This document shows, piece by piece, positions 8,126 through 17,835 of a stretch of DNA of 64,000 nt. Each line of letters starts with the position of its first letter. Position 1 is the first letter of the stretch. Source of the stretch: Bordetella flabilis. GTDB lineage: Bacteria > Pseudomonadota > Gammaproteobacteria > Burkholderiales > Burkholderiaceae_B. A program made the translations under genes and the position numbers. The DNA lies in NCBI RefSeq assembly GCF_001676725.1, contig NZ_CP016172.1, forward strand, positions 1,922,001 to 1,986,000, given 5' to 3'. The notes below the pieces were generated by a model. It saw only the letters and a program-made list of their open reading frames with translations. It made no database searches and was not told the origin of the DNA.

Positions 8126-9112
8126 ATGGACGCGCAAGCGCTCGACACAGGAATATCGCCGCCGGGTCCCGCGGACGCCGGGCAGGCGGAGCAGGCCTTC
8201 CAGCGGCGTATCGATGCCGGCGTGCGCATCGAGCCGCAGGACGATATGCCGGAGGCGTATCGCAAGACGTTGATACGGCAGATCTCGCAGCATGCGCATT
8301 CCGAAATCGTCGGCATGCTGCCCGAAGGCAATTGGATTACCCGCGCGCCGACGCTCAAGCGCAAGGCCATCCTGCTCGCGAAGGTGCAGGATGAATGCGG
8401 TCACGGGTTGTACCTGTACAGCGCCGCCGAAACCCTGGGCGTGTCGCGCGACGAGATGATCGGCGACCTGCTGCGCGGCAAGGCGAAGTACTCCAGCATC
8501 TTCAACTACCCGACACTCAGCTGGGCCGACATCGGCATGATCGGCTGGCTGGTCGACGGCTCCGCGATCATCAACCAGATCCCGCTGTGCCGTTGCTCCT
8601 ACGGCCCCTACGCGCGCGCCATGGTCCGCATCTGCAAGGAGGAATCCTTCCACCAGCGCCAGGGCTACGATCTGCTCATCCAGATGTGCCGGCATGGCAC
8701 GCCGGAGCAGAAAGCCATGTGCCAGGATGCGCTGGATCGCTGGTGGTGGCCGGCCCTGATGATGTTCGGGCCGCCCGATGCCGAGTCGACGCATAGCGCG
8801 CGCTCGGTGCAATGGCGCATCAAGCTGTTTTCGAACGACGAGCTGCGCCAGAAGATGGTGGACCAGACCGTGCCGCAGGCCGAATACCTGGGGCTGCGCA
8901 TTCCCGACCCGTCCTTGCGCTGGAACGCGGAGCGCGGTCATTACGACTTTGGCGAGATCGACTGGTCGGAACTGCGCGCGGTCATCGATGGCCACGGACC
9001 GTGCAACCGCGATCGCCTGAACGCGCGCGTGCGGGCCCATGAAGAGGGCGCATGGGTGCGCGACGCCATGGTGGCCTACGCCGACAAGCAGCGCCTGCGC
9101 AAGGCCGCATGA
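8126..9112 (+). CDS. paaA: 1,2-phenylacetyl-CoA epoxidase catalytic subunit PaaA
   Basis: 328 residues. The di-iron carboxylate ligands are visible ([13 protein letters not shown] and [12 protein letters not shown]), as is the family run [15 protein letters not shown]. PaaA is the ferritin-like oxygenase subunit of PaaABCE, which forms the ring 1,2-epoxide of phenylacetyl-CoA. ATG 8126 is chosen because GGAGG (8113-8117) lies at good distance; an ATG at 8111 overlaps that SD. First gene of the paa operon. Confidence 0.96.
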   Translation: MDAQALDTGISPPGPADAGQAEQAFQRRIDAGVRIEPQDDMPEAYRKTLIRQISQHAHSEIVGMLPEGNWITRAPTLKRKAILLAKVQDECGHGLYLYSAAETLGVSRDEMIGDLLRGKAKYSSIFNYPTLSWADIGMIGWLVDGSAIINQIPLCRCSYGPYARAMVRICKEESFHQRQGYDLLIQMCRHGTPEQKAMCQDALDRWWWPALMMFGPPDAESTHSARSVQWRIKLFSNDELRQKMVDQTVPQAEYLGLRIPDPSLRWNAERGHYDFGEIDWSELRAVIDGHGPCNRDRLNARVRAHEEGAWVRDAMVAYADKQRLRKAA

Positions 9113-9150
9113 AACCGGCCGGGCGCTGCCATATCGCAGGAGACACGTCA

Positions 9151-9438
9151 ATGGAACGCAAGGATTGGCCGCTTTGGGAAGTGTTCATACGCAGCCAGCA
9201 CGGCCTGGCCCACAAGCACGTCGGCAGCCTGCATGCGCCGGATGCCGAAATGGCCATCATGAATGCACGCGACGTCTATACCCGGCGCAATGAAGGCATG
9301 AGCATCTGGGTCGTGCCTGCGGCGGACATCGTCGCCAGCGATCCCGCCGACAAGGACGCGCTGTTCGAGCCGGCGCGCGGCAAGGTGTATCGGCATCCGA
9401 CGTTCTTCCCCATGCCTGACGAAGTCAAGCACCTGTAG
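9151..9438 (+). CDS. paaB: 1,2-phenylacetyl-CoA epoxidase subunit PaaB
   Basis: 95 residues, the usual PaaB length, with the family start WPLWEVFIRSQHGLAHKHVG and the end FFPMPDEVKHL. A GGAGA SD precedes ATG 9151. PaaB bridges PaaAC sub-complexes in the epoxidase. It sits between paaA (38-base gap) and paaC (8-base gap). Confidence 0.96.
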   Translation: MERKDWPLWEVFIRSQHGLAHKHVGSLHAPDAEMAIMNARDVYTRRNEGMSIWVVPAADIVASDPADKDALFEPARGKVYRHPTFFPMPDEVKHL

Positions 9439-9446
9439 GAGGCGCG

Positions 9447-10211
9447 ATGGACCGGTCCCTGTACGACTTCGCGCTGCGCATGGGCGACACCACGCTGGTC
9501 CTTGCCCAGCGGCTCTCGGCCTGGTGCGGCCATGGTCCCATCCTGGAAGAAGACCTGGCCCTGACCAATACCGCGCTGGACCTGCTCGGCCAGGCGCGGC
9601 TGTGGCTGTCGCTGGCGGGCGAAGTCGAAGGCGCCGGCCGCGACGAGGACAAGCTGGCGTATTTGCGCGATGCGCATGAGTTCCGCAACGTGTTGCTTGT
9701 GGAGCGGTCCAACGGCAGCTACGCCGACACGATGGCGCGGCAGTTCTTTTTCGACGCCTGGCACTATTTCCAGCTGCAGGCGCTGGCTGGCTCCACGGAA
9801 GCGCGGGTGGCGGACATCGCCGCGAAAGCGGTGAAGGAAGCGGCGTACCACGCGCGCCGGTCCGCCGATATCGTCGTACGGCTCGGCGACGGGACCGAAG
9901 AAAGCCACCGCCGCATGCAGGCGGCCATTGACTCCTTGTGGCCGTACACCGGCGAACTGTTCGTCGACGACGACGTCGATGCGGATCTGGCGGCGCGCGG
10001 CGTCGCCCCGCTGCCGGCCAGTCTGCGCGAGCCATGGATCACGCATGTGCGCGCGGTGGTGGACGAGGCCACCCTGGCGCTGCCCGCCGAGGACCTGGCA
10101 CGGCATGCAGCCTATCGGGGTGGCAGGCAGGGCCGGCATACGGAAGCGCTGGGGCCCTTGCTGGCCGAGATGCAATTCCTGCAGCGGGCGTATCCGGGGG
10201 CGTCATGGTAG
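9447..10211 (+). CDS. paaC: 1,2-phenylacetyl-CoA epoxidase structural subunit PaaC
   Basis: 254 residues: a ferritin-like fold that supports PaaA (RMGDTTLVLAQRLSAWCGHG; EDLALTNTALDLLGQARLWL; LAYLRDAHEFRNVLLVE). The stop overlaps the start of paaD (ATGGTAG, 10205-10211), so translation is coupled. Confidence 0.96.
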   Translation: MDRSLYDFALRMGDTTLVLAQRLSAWCGHGPILEEDLALTNTALDLLGQARLWLSLAGEVEGAGRDEDKLAYLRDAHEFRNVLLVERSNGSYADTMARQFFFDAWHYFQLQALAGSTEARVADIAAKAVKEAAYHARRSADIVVRLGDGTEESHRRMQAAIDSLWPYTGELFVDDDVDADLAARGVAPLPASLREPWITHVRAVVDEATLALPAEDLARHAAYRGGRQGRHTEALGPLLAEMQFLQRAYPGASW

Positions 10212-10735
10212 CCGCCGCCATCCCCGGCCGTGCGGCGCCGGTCGGCGCCGGCGACCCGGCGCGTGTCGCACACTGGCTGCACGCCGTGCGCGACCCTGAA
10301 GTCCCGGTGCTGTCGGTGATGGACCTCGGCATCGTGCGCGACATCGGCTGGGAGGGCGACATCTGCGTCGTGACGGTGACGCCGACGTACTCGGGCTGCC
10401 CCGCCATGCGCGAAATCAGCATGGACATCGAGCGCGTGTTGCGCGCGCATGGCGTACCGAAGGTAATGGTCCGCACGCGCCTGGCGCCGGCCTGGACCAC
10501 CGACTGGCTCACCGAAAGCGGGCGCCGGGCCCTGCAGGCCTATGGGATCGCGGCGCCGGTGGAGCGCGCCATAGACGTATCGGGCATCGGGCGCCGCGCC
10601 GGGCCCCGGGTCCCATGCCCGCGCTGTGGCGCCCATGACACCCGCATGCTGAGCGGTTCCGGCTCGACGGCATGCAAGGCCCTGTACCGTTGCAATGCCT
10701 GCCGCGAGCCGTTCGATTACTTCAAGGCCCATTGA
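10205..10735 (+). CDS. paaD: Epoxidase maturation protein PaaD
   Basis: 176 residues. An N-terminal MIP18/DUF59 domain (VRDPEVPVLSVMDLGIVR; PTYSGCPAM) is followed by a C-terminal zinc-binding part with two CxxC pairs (CPRCGAHDT and CNACREPF). PaaD is thought to mature the iron-sulfur cluster of PaaE or the di-iron centre. Start ATG 10205 overlaps the paaC stop; paaE follows after 9 bases. Confidence 0.93.
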   Translation: MVAAAIPGRAAPVGAGDPARVAHWLHAVRDPEVPVLSVMDLGIVRDIGWEGDICVVTVTPTYSGCPAMREISMDIERVLRAHGVPKVMVRTRLAPAWTTDWLTESGRRALQAYGIAAPVERAIDVSGIGRRAGPRVPCPRCGAHDTRMLSGSGSTACKALYRCNACREPFDYFKAH

Positions 10736-10744
10736 TCCATCGCC

Positions 10745-11830
10745 ATGTCCAGCCCGTTTCACCCCTTGAAGGTCGCCGACGTATCGCGCGATACCCGCGA
10801 TGCGGTGGTGCTGACCTTCGACCTGCCGCCCGCGCTGGCGCGGGATTTCGCTTTCCGGCCCGGGCAATACCTGACGCTCCGCACGCGGGTGCAAGGCCAG
10901 GAGCTGCGGCGTTCCTATTCCATTTGTTCGTCGCCCGGCGACGGAGTGCTGCGTGTCGCCATCAAGCGCATGGACGACGGCGCGTTCTCCAGTTGGGCCA
11001 ACCAGGCGATCAAGCCAGGCGACGTGCTGGACGTGATGCCGCCGGACGGCGAATTCACCGTGGACTTCGCGCCGGGCAATGCCCGCCACTACGTGGCGTT
11101 CGCCGTGGGGAGCGGCATCACGCCGGTGTATTCGCTGGTCAAGACGGCGCTGGCCACCGAGCCGGACAGCCGCTTCACCCTGTTCTACGGCAACCGCGCC
11201 TCGTCGGCGGTGCTGTTCCGCGAAGCGTTGGAAGACCTCAAGAACCGGTATATGTCGCGCTTTTCGCTGGTCTACATCATGAGCCGCGAAACCCAGGACA
11301 TCGAGTTGTTCAACGGCCGCCTGGATGGGGCCAAGGTGCGCCGGCTCTTGACGCAATGGCTGCCGGCCGAGCACGTCGACCAGGTCTTCCTGTGCGGACC
11401 GCAGGGCATGATCGAGGACGTGGTCCCGACCCTGGAAGGGCTGGGCATTCCGCGCGCGCGTATCAAGTTCGAACTGTTCGGCGCGCCGCGCGGCCCCCGC
11501 AGCCTGCGTACTGGAGGCCAGACGCGCCAGGCGGCGGGGAAGGCGCAATGCCGTGTCACCGTGATCCAGGATGGCCACAGCCGCAGCTTTACGCTCGACA
11601 AGAACCGCGACAGCGTGCTGGACTCGGCGCTCGCGCAAGGTATCGAACTGCCGTATTCCTGCAAGGGCGGCGTCTGTTCCACCTGCCGTTGCAAGGTGGT
11701 GGAGGGCGAAGTCGATATGGACGCCAATTTCGCGCTGGAAGACTATGAGGTGGCGCGCGGCTTCGTGCTGAGCTGCCAGAGCTATCCGGTCAGCGATACG
11801 CTGGTTTTGGACTTCGACCAGGAAACCTGA
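10745..11830 (+). CDS. paaE: Phenylacetyl-CoA epoxidase reductase PaaE
   Basis: 361 residues: a ferredoxin-NADP reductase-like FAD domain (FRPGQYLTLRT; RRSYSICSSP), an NAD(P)H domain (GSGITPVYSLVKTAL; FLCGPQGMI) and a C-terminal plant-type 2Fe-2S ferredoxin (CKGGVCSTCRCK plus a later Cys in FVLSCQSYP). It passes electrons from NADPH to the PaaA di-iron site. Confidence 0.96.
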   Translation: MSSPFHPLKVADVSRDTRDAVVLTFDLPPALARDFAFRPGQYLTLRTRVQGQELRRSYSICSSPGDGVLRVAIKRMDDGAFSSWANQAIKPGDVLDVMPPDGEFTVDFAPGNARHYVAFAVGSGITPVYSLVKTALATEPDSRFTLFYGNRASSAVLFREALEDLKNRYMSRFSLVYIMSRETQDIELFNGRLDGAKVRRLLTQWLPAEHVDQVFLCGPQGMIEDVVPTLEGLGIPRARIKFELFGAPRGPRSLRTGGQTRQAAGKAQCRVTVIQDGHSRSFTLDKNRDSVLDSALAQGIELPYSCKGGVCSTCRCKVVEGEVDMDANFALEDYEVARGFVLSCQSYPVSDTLVLDFDQET

Positions 11831-11867
11831 GCAGGCACGCCCCCCAACAGAACACAAGGAGACTATC

Positions 11868-13532
11868 GTGACCGTAGATTTTTTCGCGCGCCACCAGGCT
11901 GTCCTGGAAGAAGCCGTGCGCGCGGCGGCCAGCCGCGCATATTGGACGCCTTTTCCCGAGTCGCCCAGCCCACGCAACTATGGCGAAACGGCGAACGAGG
12001 AGGGGCGCCGGGCGTTCGAAGCCGTGCTGGGCACGGACTTTCCACTGGACCTGCCCGGCGCGACTCGCATGCCGGGCGACGAGGCGTCGCCCTTCGGCCT
12101 CGACCTGAACGTCGCGTATCCGCGCCTGTCTCCAGAACAGGCCGTGGGTGCGGCCGCGCGCGCGCTGGCCGAATGGCGCCGCGCCGGCCCGCAAACCTGG
12201 GTCGGTGTATCGCTGGAAATCCTGCATCGTCTCAATCGCGCCAGCTTCGAGCTTGCGTACGCCGTGCAGCACACGAGCGGACAGGGCTTCATGATGGCGT
12301 TCCAGGCGGGCGGGCCGCACGCCCAGGACCGCGGCCTGGAGGCCGTCGCGTATGCCTGGAAAGAGATGGCCGGCATACCGCAGCAGGCGCGCTGGGAGAA
12401 GCCGCAGGGCAAGCAGGAACCACTGCGCATGGAGAAGCAGTACACCATCGTCCCGCGCGGGGTGGCGCTGGTTATCGGATGCTCCACTTTTCCTACCTGG
12501 AACAGCTATCCCGGCCTTTTCGCCAGCCTGGCCACCGGCAATACGGTCATTGTCAAGCCGCATCCGACGGCCATTCTGCCTTTGGCAATTACGGTGCGCA
12601 TCGCCCGTGAGGTGCTGGCCGAGGCGGGCGTCGATCCGGATGTCGTGCAACTGGCGGTGCACGCCGTCGGGGACGACACCGCCCAGGTACTGGCCACGCA
12701 TCCGGAGGTACGGATCGTCGACTTCACCGGCGGCAAGGCGAACGGCGAGTGGGTGGAGCAGCACGCACGGCAGGCGCAGGTCTATACCGAGAAGTCCGGC
12801 GTGAACGCGGTCATCGTGGACTCGGCCGACGATGTCAAGGCAGTGGCGCGCAACCTGGCGTTCTCGCTCACCCTGTACAGCGGCCAGATGTGTACCGCGC
12901 CGCAGAACATCTACGTTCCCAGGGACGGCATCCGCACGGCTCGAGGGCACGTCGGCTTCGACGAGGTGGCAGGAGAAATCGCCGCGGCGCTCGAGAACCT
13001 GACGGCGGATGCGGCCAAGGCACCGGAACTGCTGGGTGCCATCCAAAGCCCGGCCACCGAAGCGCGCATCGAGGCCGCTGAGGAACTAGGCTTGCCGGTG
13101 CTGGCGCAGAGCCGCCCGCTGGTGCATTCGCAATTCCCGAAAGCCCGCATCCGTACGCCCTTGCTGCTGCGCGCGGAAGCCGGGCATCCGGCCATCCAGC
13201 GCGAATGGTTCGGCCCGGTGGCTTTCGTCGTGGCTACCGATTCCACCGCGCACAGCATCGCGCTGGCTGGCGCCGGCGCGCGCACCCACGGCGCCTTGAC
13301 GCTGTCGGCCTATACCACCGACCAGGCCGTCGCGCAGGCAGTGCGCGAGACCGCGGAGCAAGCGGGCGTGTCGCTGTCGCTGAACCTGACCGGCGGCATT
13401 TTCGTCAACCAGTCGGCGGCCTTCAGCGACTTCCACGGTACCGGCGCGAACCCCGCGGCCAACGCGGCATTGTGCGATACGGCCTTCGTGGCGAGCCGTT
13501 TTCGCGTCGTGCAGACGCGCTGGCACGTGTAA
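11868..13532 (+). CDS. paaN: Phenylacetate degradation aldehyde dehydrogenase PaaN
   Basis: 554 residues of the PaaN branch of the aldehyde dehydrogenase superfamily. The start is GTG 11868 after AAGGAG. A PaaN-type N-terminal region of ~200 residues precedes the NAD-binding core (TIVPRGVALVIGCSTFPTW) and the catalytic Cys region (SGQMCTAPQNIYVP). Unlike E. coli PaaZ there is no C-terminal MaoC/enoyl-CoA hydratase domain, so the oxepin-CoA ring-opening hydrolase must be another protein. The likely role is oxidation of the semialdehyde formed after ring opening. Confidence 0.9.
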   Translation: MTVDFFARHQAVLEEAVRAAASRAYWTPFPESPSPRNYGETANEEGRRAFEAVLGTDFPLDLPGATRMPGDEASPFGLDLNVAYPRLSPEQAVGAAARALAEWRRAGPQTWVGVSLEILHRLNRASFELAYAVQHTSGQGFMMAFQAGGPHAQDRGLEAVAYAWKEMAGIPQQARWEKPQGKQEPLRMEKQYTIVPRGVALVIGCSTFPTWNSYPGLFASLATGNTVIVKPHPTAILPLAITVRIAREVLAEAGVDPDVVQLAVHAVGDDTAQVLATHPEVRIVDFTGGKANGEWVEQHARQAQVYTEKSGVNAVIVDSADDVKAVARNLAFSLTLYSGQMCTAPQNIYVPRDGIRTARGHVGFDEVAGEIAAALENLTADAAKAPELLGAIQSPATEARIEAAEELGLPVLAQSRPLVHSQFPKARIRTPLLLRAEAGHPAIQREWFGPVAFVVATDSTAHSIALAGAGARTHGALTLSAYTTDQAVAQAVRETAEQAGVSLSLNLTGGIFVNQSAAFSDFHGTGANPAANAALCDTAFVASRFRVVQTRWHV

Positions 13533-13625
13533 CGTCACGCCTGCGTTGCGCGGTCGTGCCGGCCGCGCGTCCCCGCTTGCCGCGACAGGCATGATCCTTT
13601 CCACCGAACCCGGAACGCCCGCATC

Positions 13626-14420
13626 ATGATCCCTTCATATCAGGACATCCGCTTCACCCTCGACGATGGCATCGCCCGCTTGACGTTGAACCGTCCGGAC
13701 AAGCTGAACAGCTTCACCGCGCGCATGCATGCCGAGGTTGCCCAGGCCCTGGACGAGGTGGAGAGCGGCCAAGCCCGGGTGCTGCTGATTACCGGCGCCG
13801 GACGCGGCTTCTGCGCGGGACAGGACCTGAGCGAGCGGCGCCCCACGGCCGGCGCGCCGCCGGTCGACCTGGGCGAGACAGTGGAGAAGTACTACGCCCC
13901 GCTGGTGCGGCGCCTGCACGCCTTGCCGCTGCCCGTGCTGGTGGGGGTCAACGGCGTGGCGGCCGGGGCGGGCGCCAATCTGGCGCTCGCCGGTGACATT
14001 GTCATCGCCAAGGAGTCGGCCAGTTTCATCGAGGCGTTCTGCCGCCTGGGCTTGATTCCGGACACCGGCGGGACATACGCCCTGCCACGCCTGGTCGGCC
14101 ACGCGCGCGCCATGGGGCTCGCGCTGCTGGGCGACAAGCTCAGCGCCCGCCAGGCCGAGCAGTGGGGACTGATCTGGCAATGCGTGGCGGACGACGCCTT
14201 CGATGCCACGCTGGACCGCCTGTGCCGGCATTTCGCCGCGGCGCCGACCAAGGGCCTGGCCTACACCAAGCGCGCCATGCAGGCCAGCCTGGGCAACAGC
14301 CTGGACGAACAGCTGGCCATGGAAGGCGAGATGATGCGCGAACTGGGACGCAGCGAAGACTATGCCGAAGGTGTCGCCGCCTTCCTGGATAAACGTGAAC
14401 CGCGTTTCAAGGGACGCTGA
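13626..14420 (+). CDS. paaG: 1,2-epoxyphenylacetyl-CoA isomerase PaaG
   Basis: 264 residues of the crotonase fold. The CoA/oxyanion motifs (GAGRGFCAGQDLSERRP) and the PaaG-like active-site region (RLGLIPDTGGTYALPRLVG) are present. PaaG converts the ring epoxide to oxepin-CoA. The stop overlaps the paaI start (TGATG at 14418-14422). Confidence 0.92.
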   Translation: MIPSYQDIRFTLDDGIARLTLNRPDKLNSFTARMHAEVAQALDEVESGQARVLLITGAGRGFCAGQDLSERRPTAGAPPVDLGETVEKYYAPLVRRLHALPLPVLVGVNGVAAGAGANLALAGDIVIAKESASFIEAFCRLGLIPDTGGTYALPRLVGHARAMGLALLGDKLSARQAEQWGLIWQCVADDAFDATLDRLCRHFAAAPTKGLAYTKRAMQASLGNSLDEQLAMEGEMMRELGRSEDYAEGVAAFLDKREPRFKGR

Positions 14421-14854
14421 TGAACGACACGGATGCGGATGCCCTGGCGTGGTCCGTGGGGCAGGCCATGTACGCGGCGGACGCCGCCAGCCAGGCGCTG
14501 GGCATGCGCGTGCTGGCGGTCGGCCCGGGGCGCGCCACGTTGACCATGCAGGTGCGGGCCGATATGTTGAACGGCCACAGGACCTGTCATGGCGGCCTGA
14601 TCTTTTCGCTGGCGGACAGCGCGTTCGCTTTCGCATGCAATTCGCGCAATGTCAGCACGGTGGCGTCGGGCTGCACCATCGATTTTCTGGCCCCCGCGCT
14701 GGAAGGCGATGTGCTGACGGCCGAGGCGCAGGAGCGCTCCCTGGCCGGCCGCACCGGTGTTTATGACGTGACGGTGTTTAACCAGGACGGGCGTGCGGTC
14801 GCGCTGTTTCGCGGACGTTCGTATCGCATCAAGGGGCAGATCGTGGAGGCCTAG
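14420..14854 (+). CDS. paaI: Hydroxyphenylacetyl-CoA thioesterase PaaI
   Basis: 144 residues with a single hotdog fold. The PaaI signature is complete: NGHRTCHGGLIFSLADSAFAFACN. It hydrolyses stalled aryl-CoA products and frees CoA, a safety valve for the pathway. Coupled to paaG by a one-base overlap. Confidence 0.94.
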   Translation: MNDTDADALAWSVGQAMYAADAASQALGMRVLAVGPGRATLTMQVRADMLNGHRTCHGGLIFSLADSAFAFACNSRNVSTVASGCTIDFLAPALEGDVLTAEAQERSLAGRTGVYDVTVFNQDGRAVALFRGRSYRIKGQIVEA

Positions 14855-14976
14855 CGTGCCAAAGCGGCACGCAGGCAATTGGCTGGCCGCGGGCAAGGGA
14901 CAGGACAGCAAGGGGTATGAAAATCCGCGAGGCGACCGGCCGGCTGCCTCGATAAAAGGATCACGGAGACAGCATC

Positions 14977-16287
14977 ATGGCCACGCTCAGCAAACCGGGA
15001 CTGGATCCCATCGAACATGCCAGTCGGGACGAGATCGAGGCGCTGCAGTTGCAACGCTTGAAGTGGACGCTCGCGCACGCCTACGGCAACGTGCCGCATT
15101 ACCGTCGAGCCTTCGACGCGGCCGGCGTGCATCCGGACGACCTCAAACAGTTGTCCGACCTGGCGCGTTTTCCCTTCACGGTCAAGCAGGACCTGCGCGA
15201 CAACTATCCTTTCGGCATGTTCGCCGTGCCACGCGATCAGGTGGCGCGCGTGCATGCCTCCAGCGGAACGACGGGCAAGCCGACCGTGGTGGGCTATACC
15301 CGCGAGGACCTGGGCAACTGGGCCGGCCTGGTGGCGCGCTCGATCCGCGCCTCGGGTGGCAAGCCGGGCGACATCGTGCACATTGCGTATGGTTATGGCC
15401 TGTTCACCGGCGGGCTGGGGGCGCACTACGGCGCCGAGCGCCTGGGGTGCACCGTCATTCCCATGTCCGGCGGGCAGACCGAAAAGCAGGTGCAGCTTAT
15501 CCAGGACTTCCAGCCGGACATCATCATGGTCACGCCGTCCTACTTCTGCAACATCCTTGAGGAGATGGAACGCCAGGGCCTGGACCCGCGCGCGTCCTCC
15601 CTGCGTGTCGGCATCTTCGGCGCCGAACCCTGGACCGGACGCCTGCGCGAAGAACTGGAGGCACGGGGCGGCATCGACGCGGTGGACATCTATGGGCTAT
15701 CCGAAGTGATGGGCCCGGGCGTGGCCAACGAATGCGTCGAAACCAAGGATGGGCCGGTGATCTGGGAAGACCATTTCTATCCCGAGATCATCGACCCCGA
15801 CACCGGGCAGCCGGTGCCCGAGGGGCAGGCGGGCGAGCTTGTGTTCACTTCCCTGACCAAGCAGGCCATGCCGGTCATCCGCTATCGCACGCGCGACCTG
15901 ACCTGCCTGCTTCCCCCGACCGCGCGCAGCATGCGCCGCATGGGCAAGATCACCGGCCGCAGTGACGATATGCTGATCGTGCGCGGGGTCAACCTGTTTC
16001 CGACCCAGGTGGAGGAACTTGTCCTCAAGACAGGCCGGCTGGCGCCGCACTATCAGCTTGTCTTGACCCGCAGCGGCGCGCTGGACGAGCTGGAAATACT
16101 GGCCGAACCGCGACCGGAGCTCGACGGGATGCCGGAGGGCGAACGTGCGGCGCTGGGCGCGCAACTGGCCCATGCCATCAAGGCGCACATCGGCGTGAAT
16201 GCGTCGGTCCGCGTGCTGGAATGCGGGGCAGTGGAACGTACCTTGACGGGGAAGGCCCGCCGTGTCGTCGACAGGCGGCCGAAGTAG
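14977..16287 (+). CDS. paaK: Phenylacetate-CoA ligase PaaK
   Basis: 436 residues. The adenylate-forming motifs are intact: the P-loop-like ASSGTTGKPTVVGYT, YGLSEVMGPGV, YRTRDLTCL, GRSDDMLIVRGVNLFP, and the C-terminal catalytic Lys region RTLTGKARRV. It makes phenylacetyl-CoA, the substrate of the epoxidase and inducer for PaaX. A 122-base gap separates it from paaI. Last gene of the cluster; paaF, paaH and paaJ are not here. Confidence 0.96.
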   Translation: MATLSKPGLDPIEHASRDEIEALQLQRLKWTLAHAYGNVPHYRRAFDAAGVHPDDLKQLSDLARFPFTVKQDLRDNYPFGMFAVPRDQVARVHASSGTTGKPTVVGYTREDLGNWAGLVARSIRASGGKPGDIVHIAYGYGLFTGGLGAHYGAERLGCTVIPMSGGQTEKQVQLIQDFQPDIIMVTPSYFCNILEEMERQGLDPRASSLRVGIFGAEPWTGRLREELEARGGIDAVDIYGLSEVMGPGVANECVETKDGPVIWEDHFYPEIIDPDTGQPVPEGQAGELVFTSLTKQAMPVIRYRTRDLTCLLPPTARSMRRMGKITGRSDDMLIVRGVNLFPTQVEELVLKTGRLAPHYQLVLTRSGALDELEILAEPRPELDGMPEGERAALGAQLAHAIKAHIGVNASVRVLECGAVERTLTGKARRVVDRRPK

Positions 16288-16362
16288 GGCGCATGTCCGT
16301 TGCAGGGACACCGCCGGGGCGCCCCGCAAGCCCACGCTACGGATCTGCGCGAGACCCCCGAG

Positions 16363-16380
16363 GCACCGGCCGGCCGGTGC
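16363..16380. repeat. Perfect 18-base palindrome between convergent genes
   Basis: GCACCGGCC/GGCCGGTGC is a fully self-complementary sequence between the ends of paaK and the MATE gene. It could form a strong stem in either transcript, but there is no T-run on either side, so terminator function is only a guess. Confidence 0.4.
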
Positions 16381-16413
16381 GGCATGGTTGGTCGCGGTTC
16401 CAGGATGGCGGCT

Positions 16414-17835
16414 TTAGCGGGGCACGGGTGAGCCGGCGATCCGCCCGCGCCGCGCGATGCGCTGATACCAGGCGTGCAGCAATAGTGCGGAAATGCTCAG
16501 GCCGACGACGGCCATGAGCCACATGGTGCCCGCCCCCACTGGCGACCCAGGCAGCAGCCATTCGCGCAGCCCGTCCAACCGCCCGGCCTGCGGGCCGAAT
16601 CCAAGCCACCAGCCGCCGCCCAGGCCGATGACGCCCAGGGCGAGCACCTGCATGAGCAGCGGCACGACGGCGACTTTGTAGGCGCGCAGCAGGTAGGAGT
16701 TGATGCACTGCATCGCGTCGCACAGGTGGAACAGCGGGATGATCTGCAGCAGCGTGGCCGCGACGGCGGCGACCTCGGCATTGTCGGTATAGGCTTCCAG
16801 GATAAGCGGCCGGCCGGTCCACAGTACCAGCGCCGTCAACACCGCGCCGCCCAGTCCGACGGTCAGGCCCGCCAGGCCGGTACGGTAGGCCAACGTCATC
16901 TGTCCCGCGCCGATCGCCTGCGCCGCCAGCGCGGCGCTGGCCACGCCGATCGCCATCGGCATCATGTAGCACAGCGCCGCCAGGTTCGACATGATCTGAT
17001 GGCCGCCCGTCACATACGTGCCCTCGCGCGCCACCAGCAGCGCCATGAACGTGAAGGCGCAGACTTCCACCAGGTAAGAGCCGCCCATGGGCAGTCCCAG
17101 CCGCAGCAGTTCCTTCTGGGCGGTCCAGTCCGGGCGGCCGATGCGCAGGTTGAACCGCCTGTAGAAGCGGTCGCGCGTGATGATCCAAAGGCCGGCCCCC
17201 AGGCTCATCCAGGATACCAGCGCGGACGAGAGACCCGCCCCCGTCGCTCCCAGCGCCGGCAGCCCGAACTTGCCGTAGATCAGCACCCAGTTGAACAAGG
17301 CCTTGAACAGCACCGCCGCCAGGTTGATTCCCATGACCAGCTTGGGCCGCGATACTGCCGTGCCGAGCGAGTAGATGGTGCGGAACACCAGCGAAGCGGG
17401 CAGGGCGATGGTCAAGGCCTGCAGATAGCTGGCGACCCGGGCGCGCACATCCGGCGCCACATTGCCCGACATGGATAACCACAGGTCGGGAAACAGCATG
17501 AGCGCGCCGCCTACAACGGACAGCGCGATGGCCAGCCACACGCCCTGGCCCCACATTGATCCCACCGCAGAGTGGCGGCCAGCGCCGTAATGCTGCGCCA
17601 GGATGGGAATCAACGCGTGTATGACCCCCATCAGCCCGACGAACACGGTGATGTACACGGACGCGGACAGCGCCATGGCCGCCAGGTCGTCCGGACTGGC
17701 GTGGCCGGTCATGGCGGTGTCCAGCACGCCGAAGGCGATGCCGGCCCATTGGCTGATGAGCACCGGCCAGGCCTGGCGGACAATGGCACGCAGGGCGGCG
17801 CGGAAAGGCGCCGCCGTCGATAGTGCGATTGTCAT
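16414..17835 (-). CDS. MATE family multidrug/toxin exporter (NorM-like)
   Basis: 473 residues and about 12 TM helices in two MatE halves (QWAGIAFGVLDTAMTGHAS at the start of half one; GTYVTGGHQIMSNLAALCY starting half two). MATE proteins export cationic or other toxic compounds in exchange for Na+ or H+. I take ATG 17835 because it forms an ATGA overlap with the stop of the upstream glycosyltransferase, which also indicates an operon. The physiological substrate is unknown. Confidence 0.92.
   Translation of the reverse strand: MTIALSTAAPFRAALRAIVRQAWPVLISQWAGIAFGVLDTAMTGHASPDDLAAMALSASVYITVFVGLMGVIHALIPILAQHYGAGRHSAVGSMWGQGVWLAIALSVVGGALMLFPDLWLSMSGNVAPDVRARVASYLQALTIALPASLVFRTIYSLGTAVSRPKLVMGINLAAVLFKALFNWVLIYGKFGLPALGATGAGLSSALVSWMSLGAGLWIITRDRFYRRFNLRIGRPDWTAQKELLRLGLPMGGSYLVEVCAFTFMALLVAREGTYVTGGHQIMSNLAALCYMMPMAIGVASAALAAQAIGAGQMTLAYRTGLAGLTVGLGGAVLTALVLWTGRPLILEAYTDNAEVAAVAATLLQIIPLFHLCDAMQCINSYLLRAYKVAVVPLLMQVLALGVIGLGGGWWLGFGPQAGRLDGLREWLLPGSPVGAGTMWLMAVVGLSISALLLHAWYQRIARRGRIAGSPVPR

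Noticed and set aside
10112..11977. 621-codon minus-strand frame
   Set aside because: Antisense of paaC/paaD/paaE, which have complete family motifs on the plus strand.
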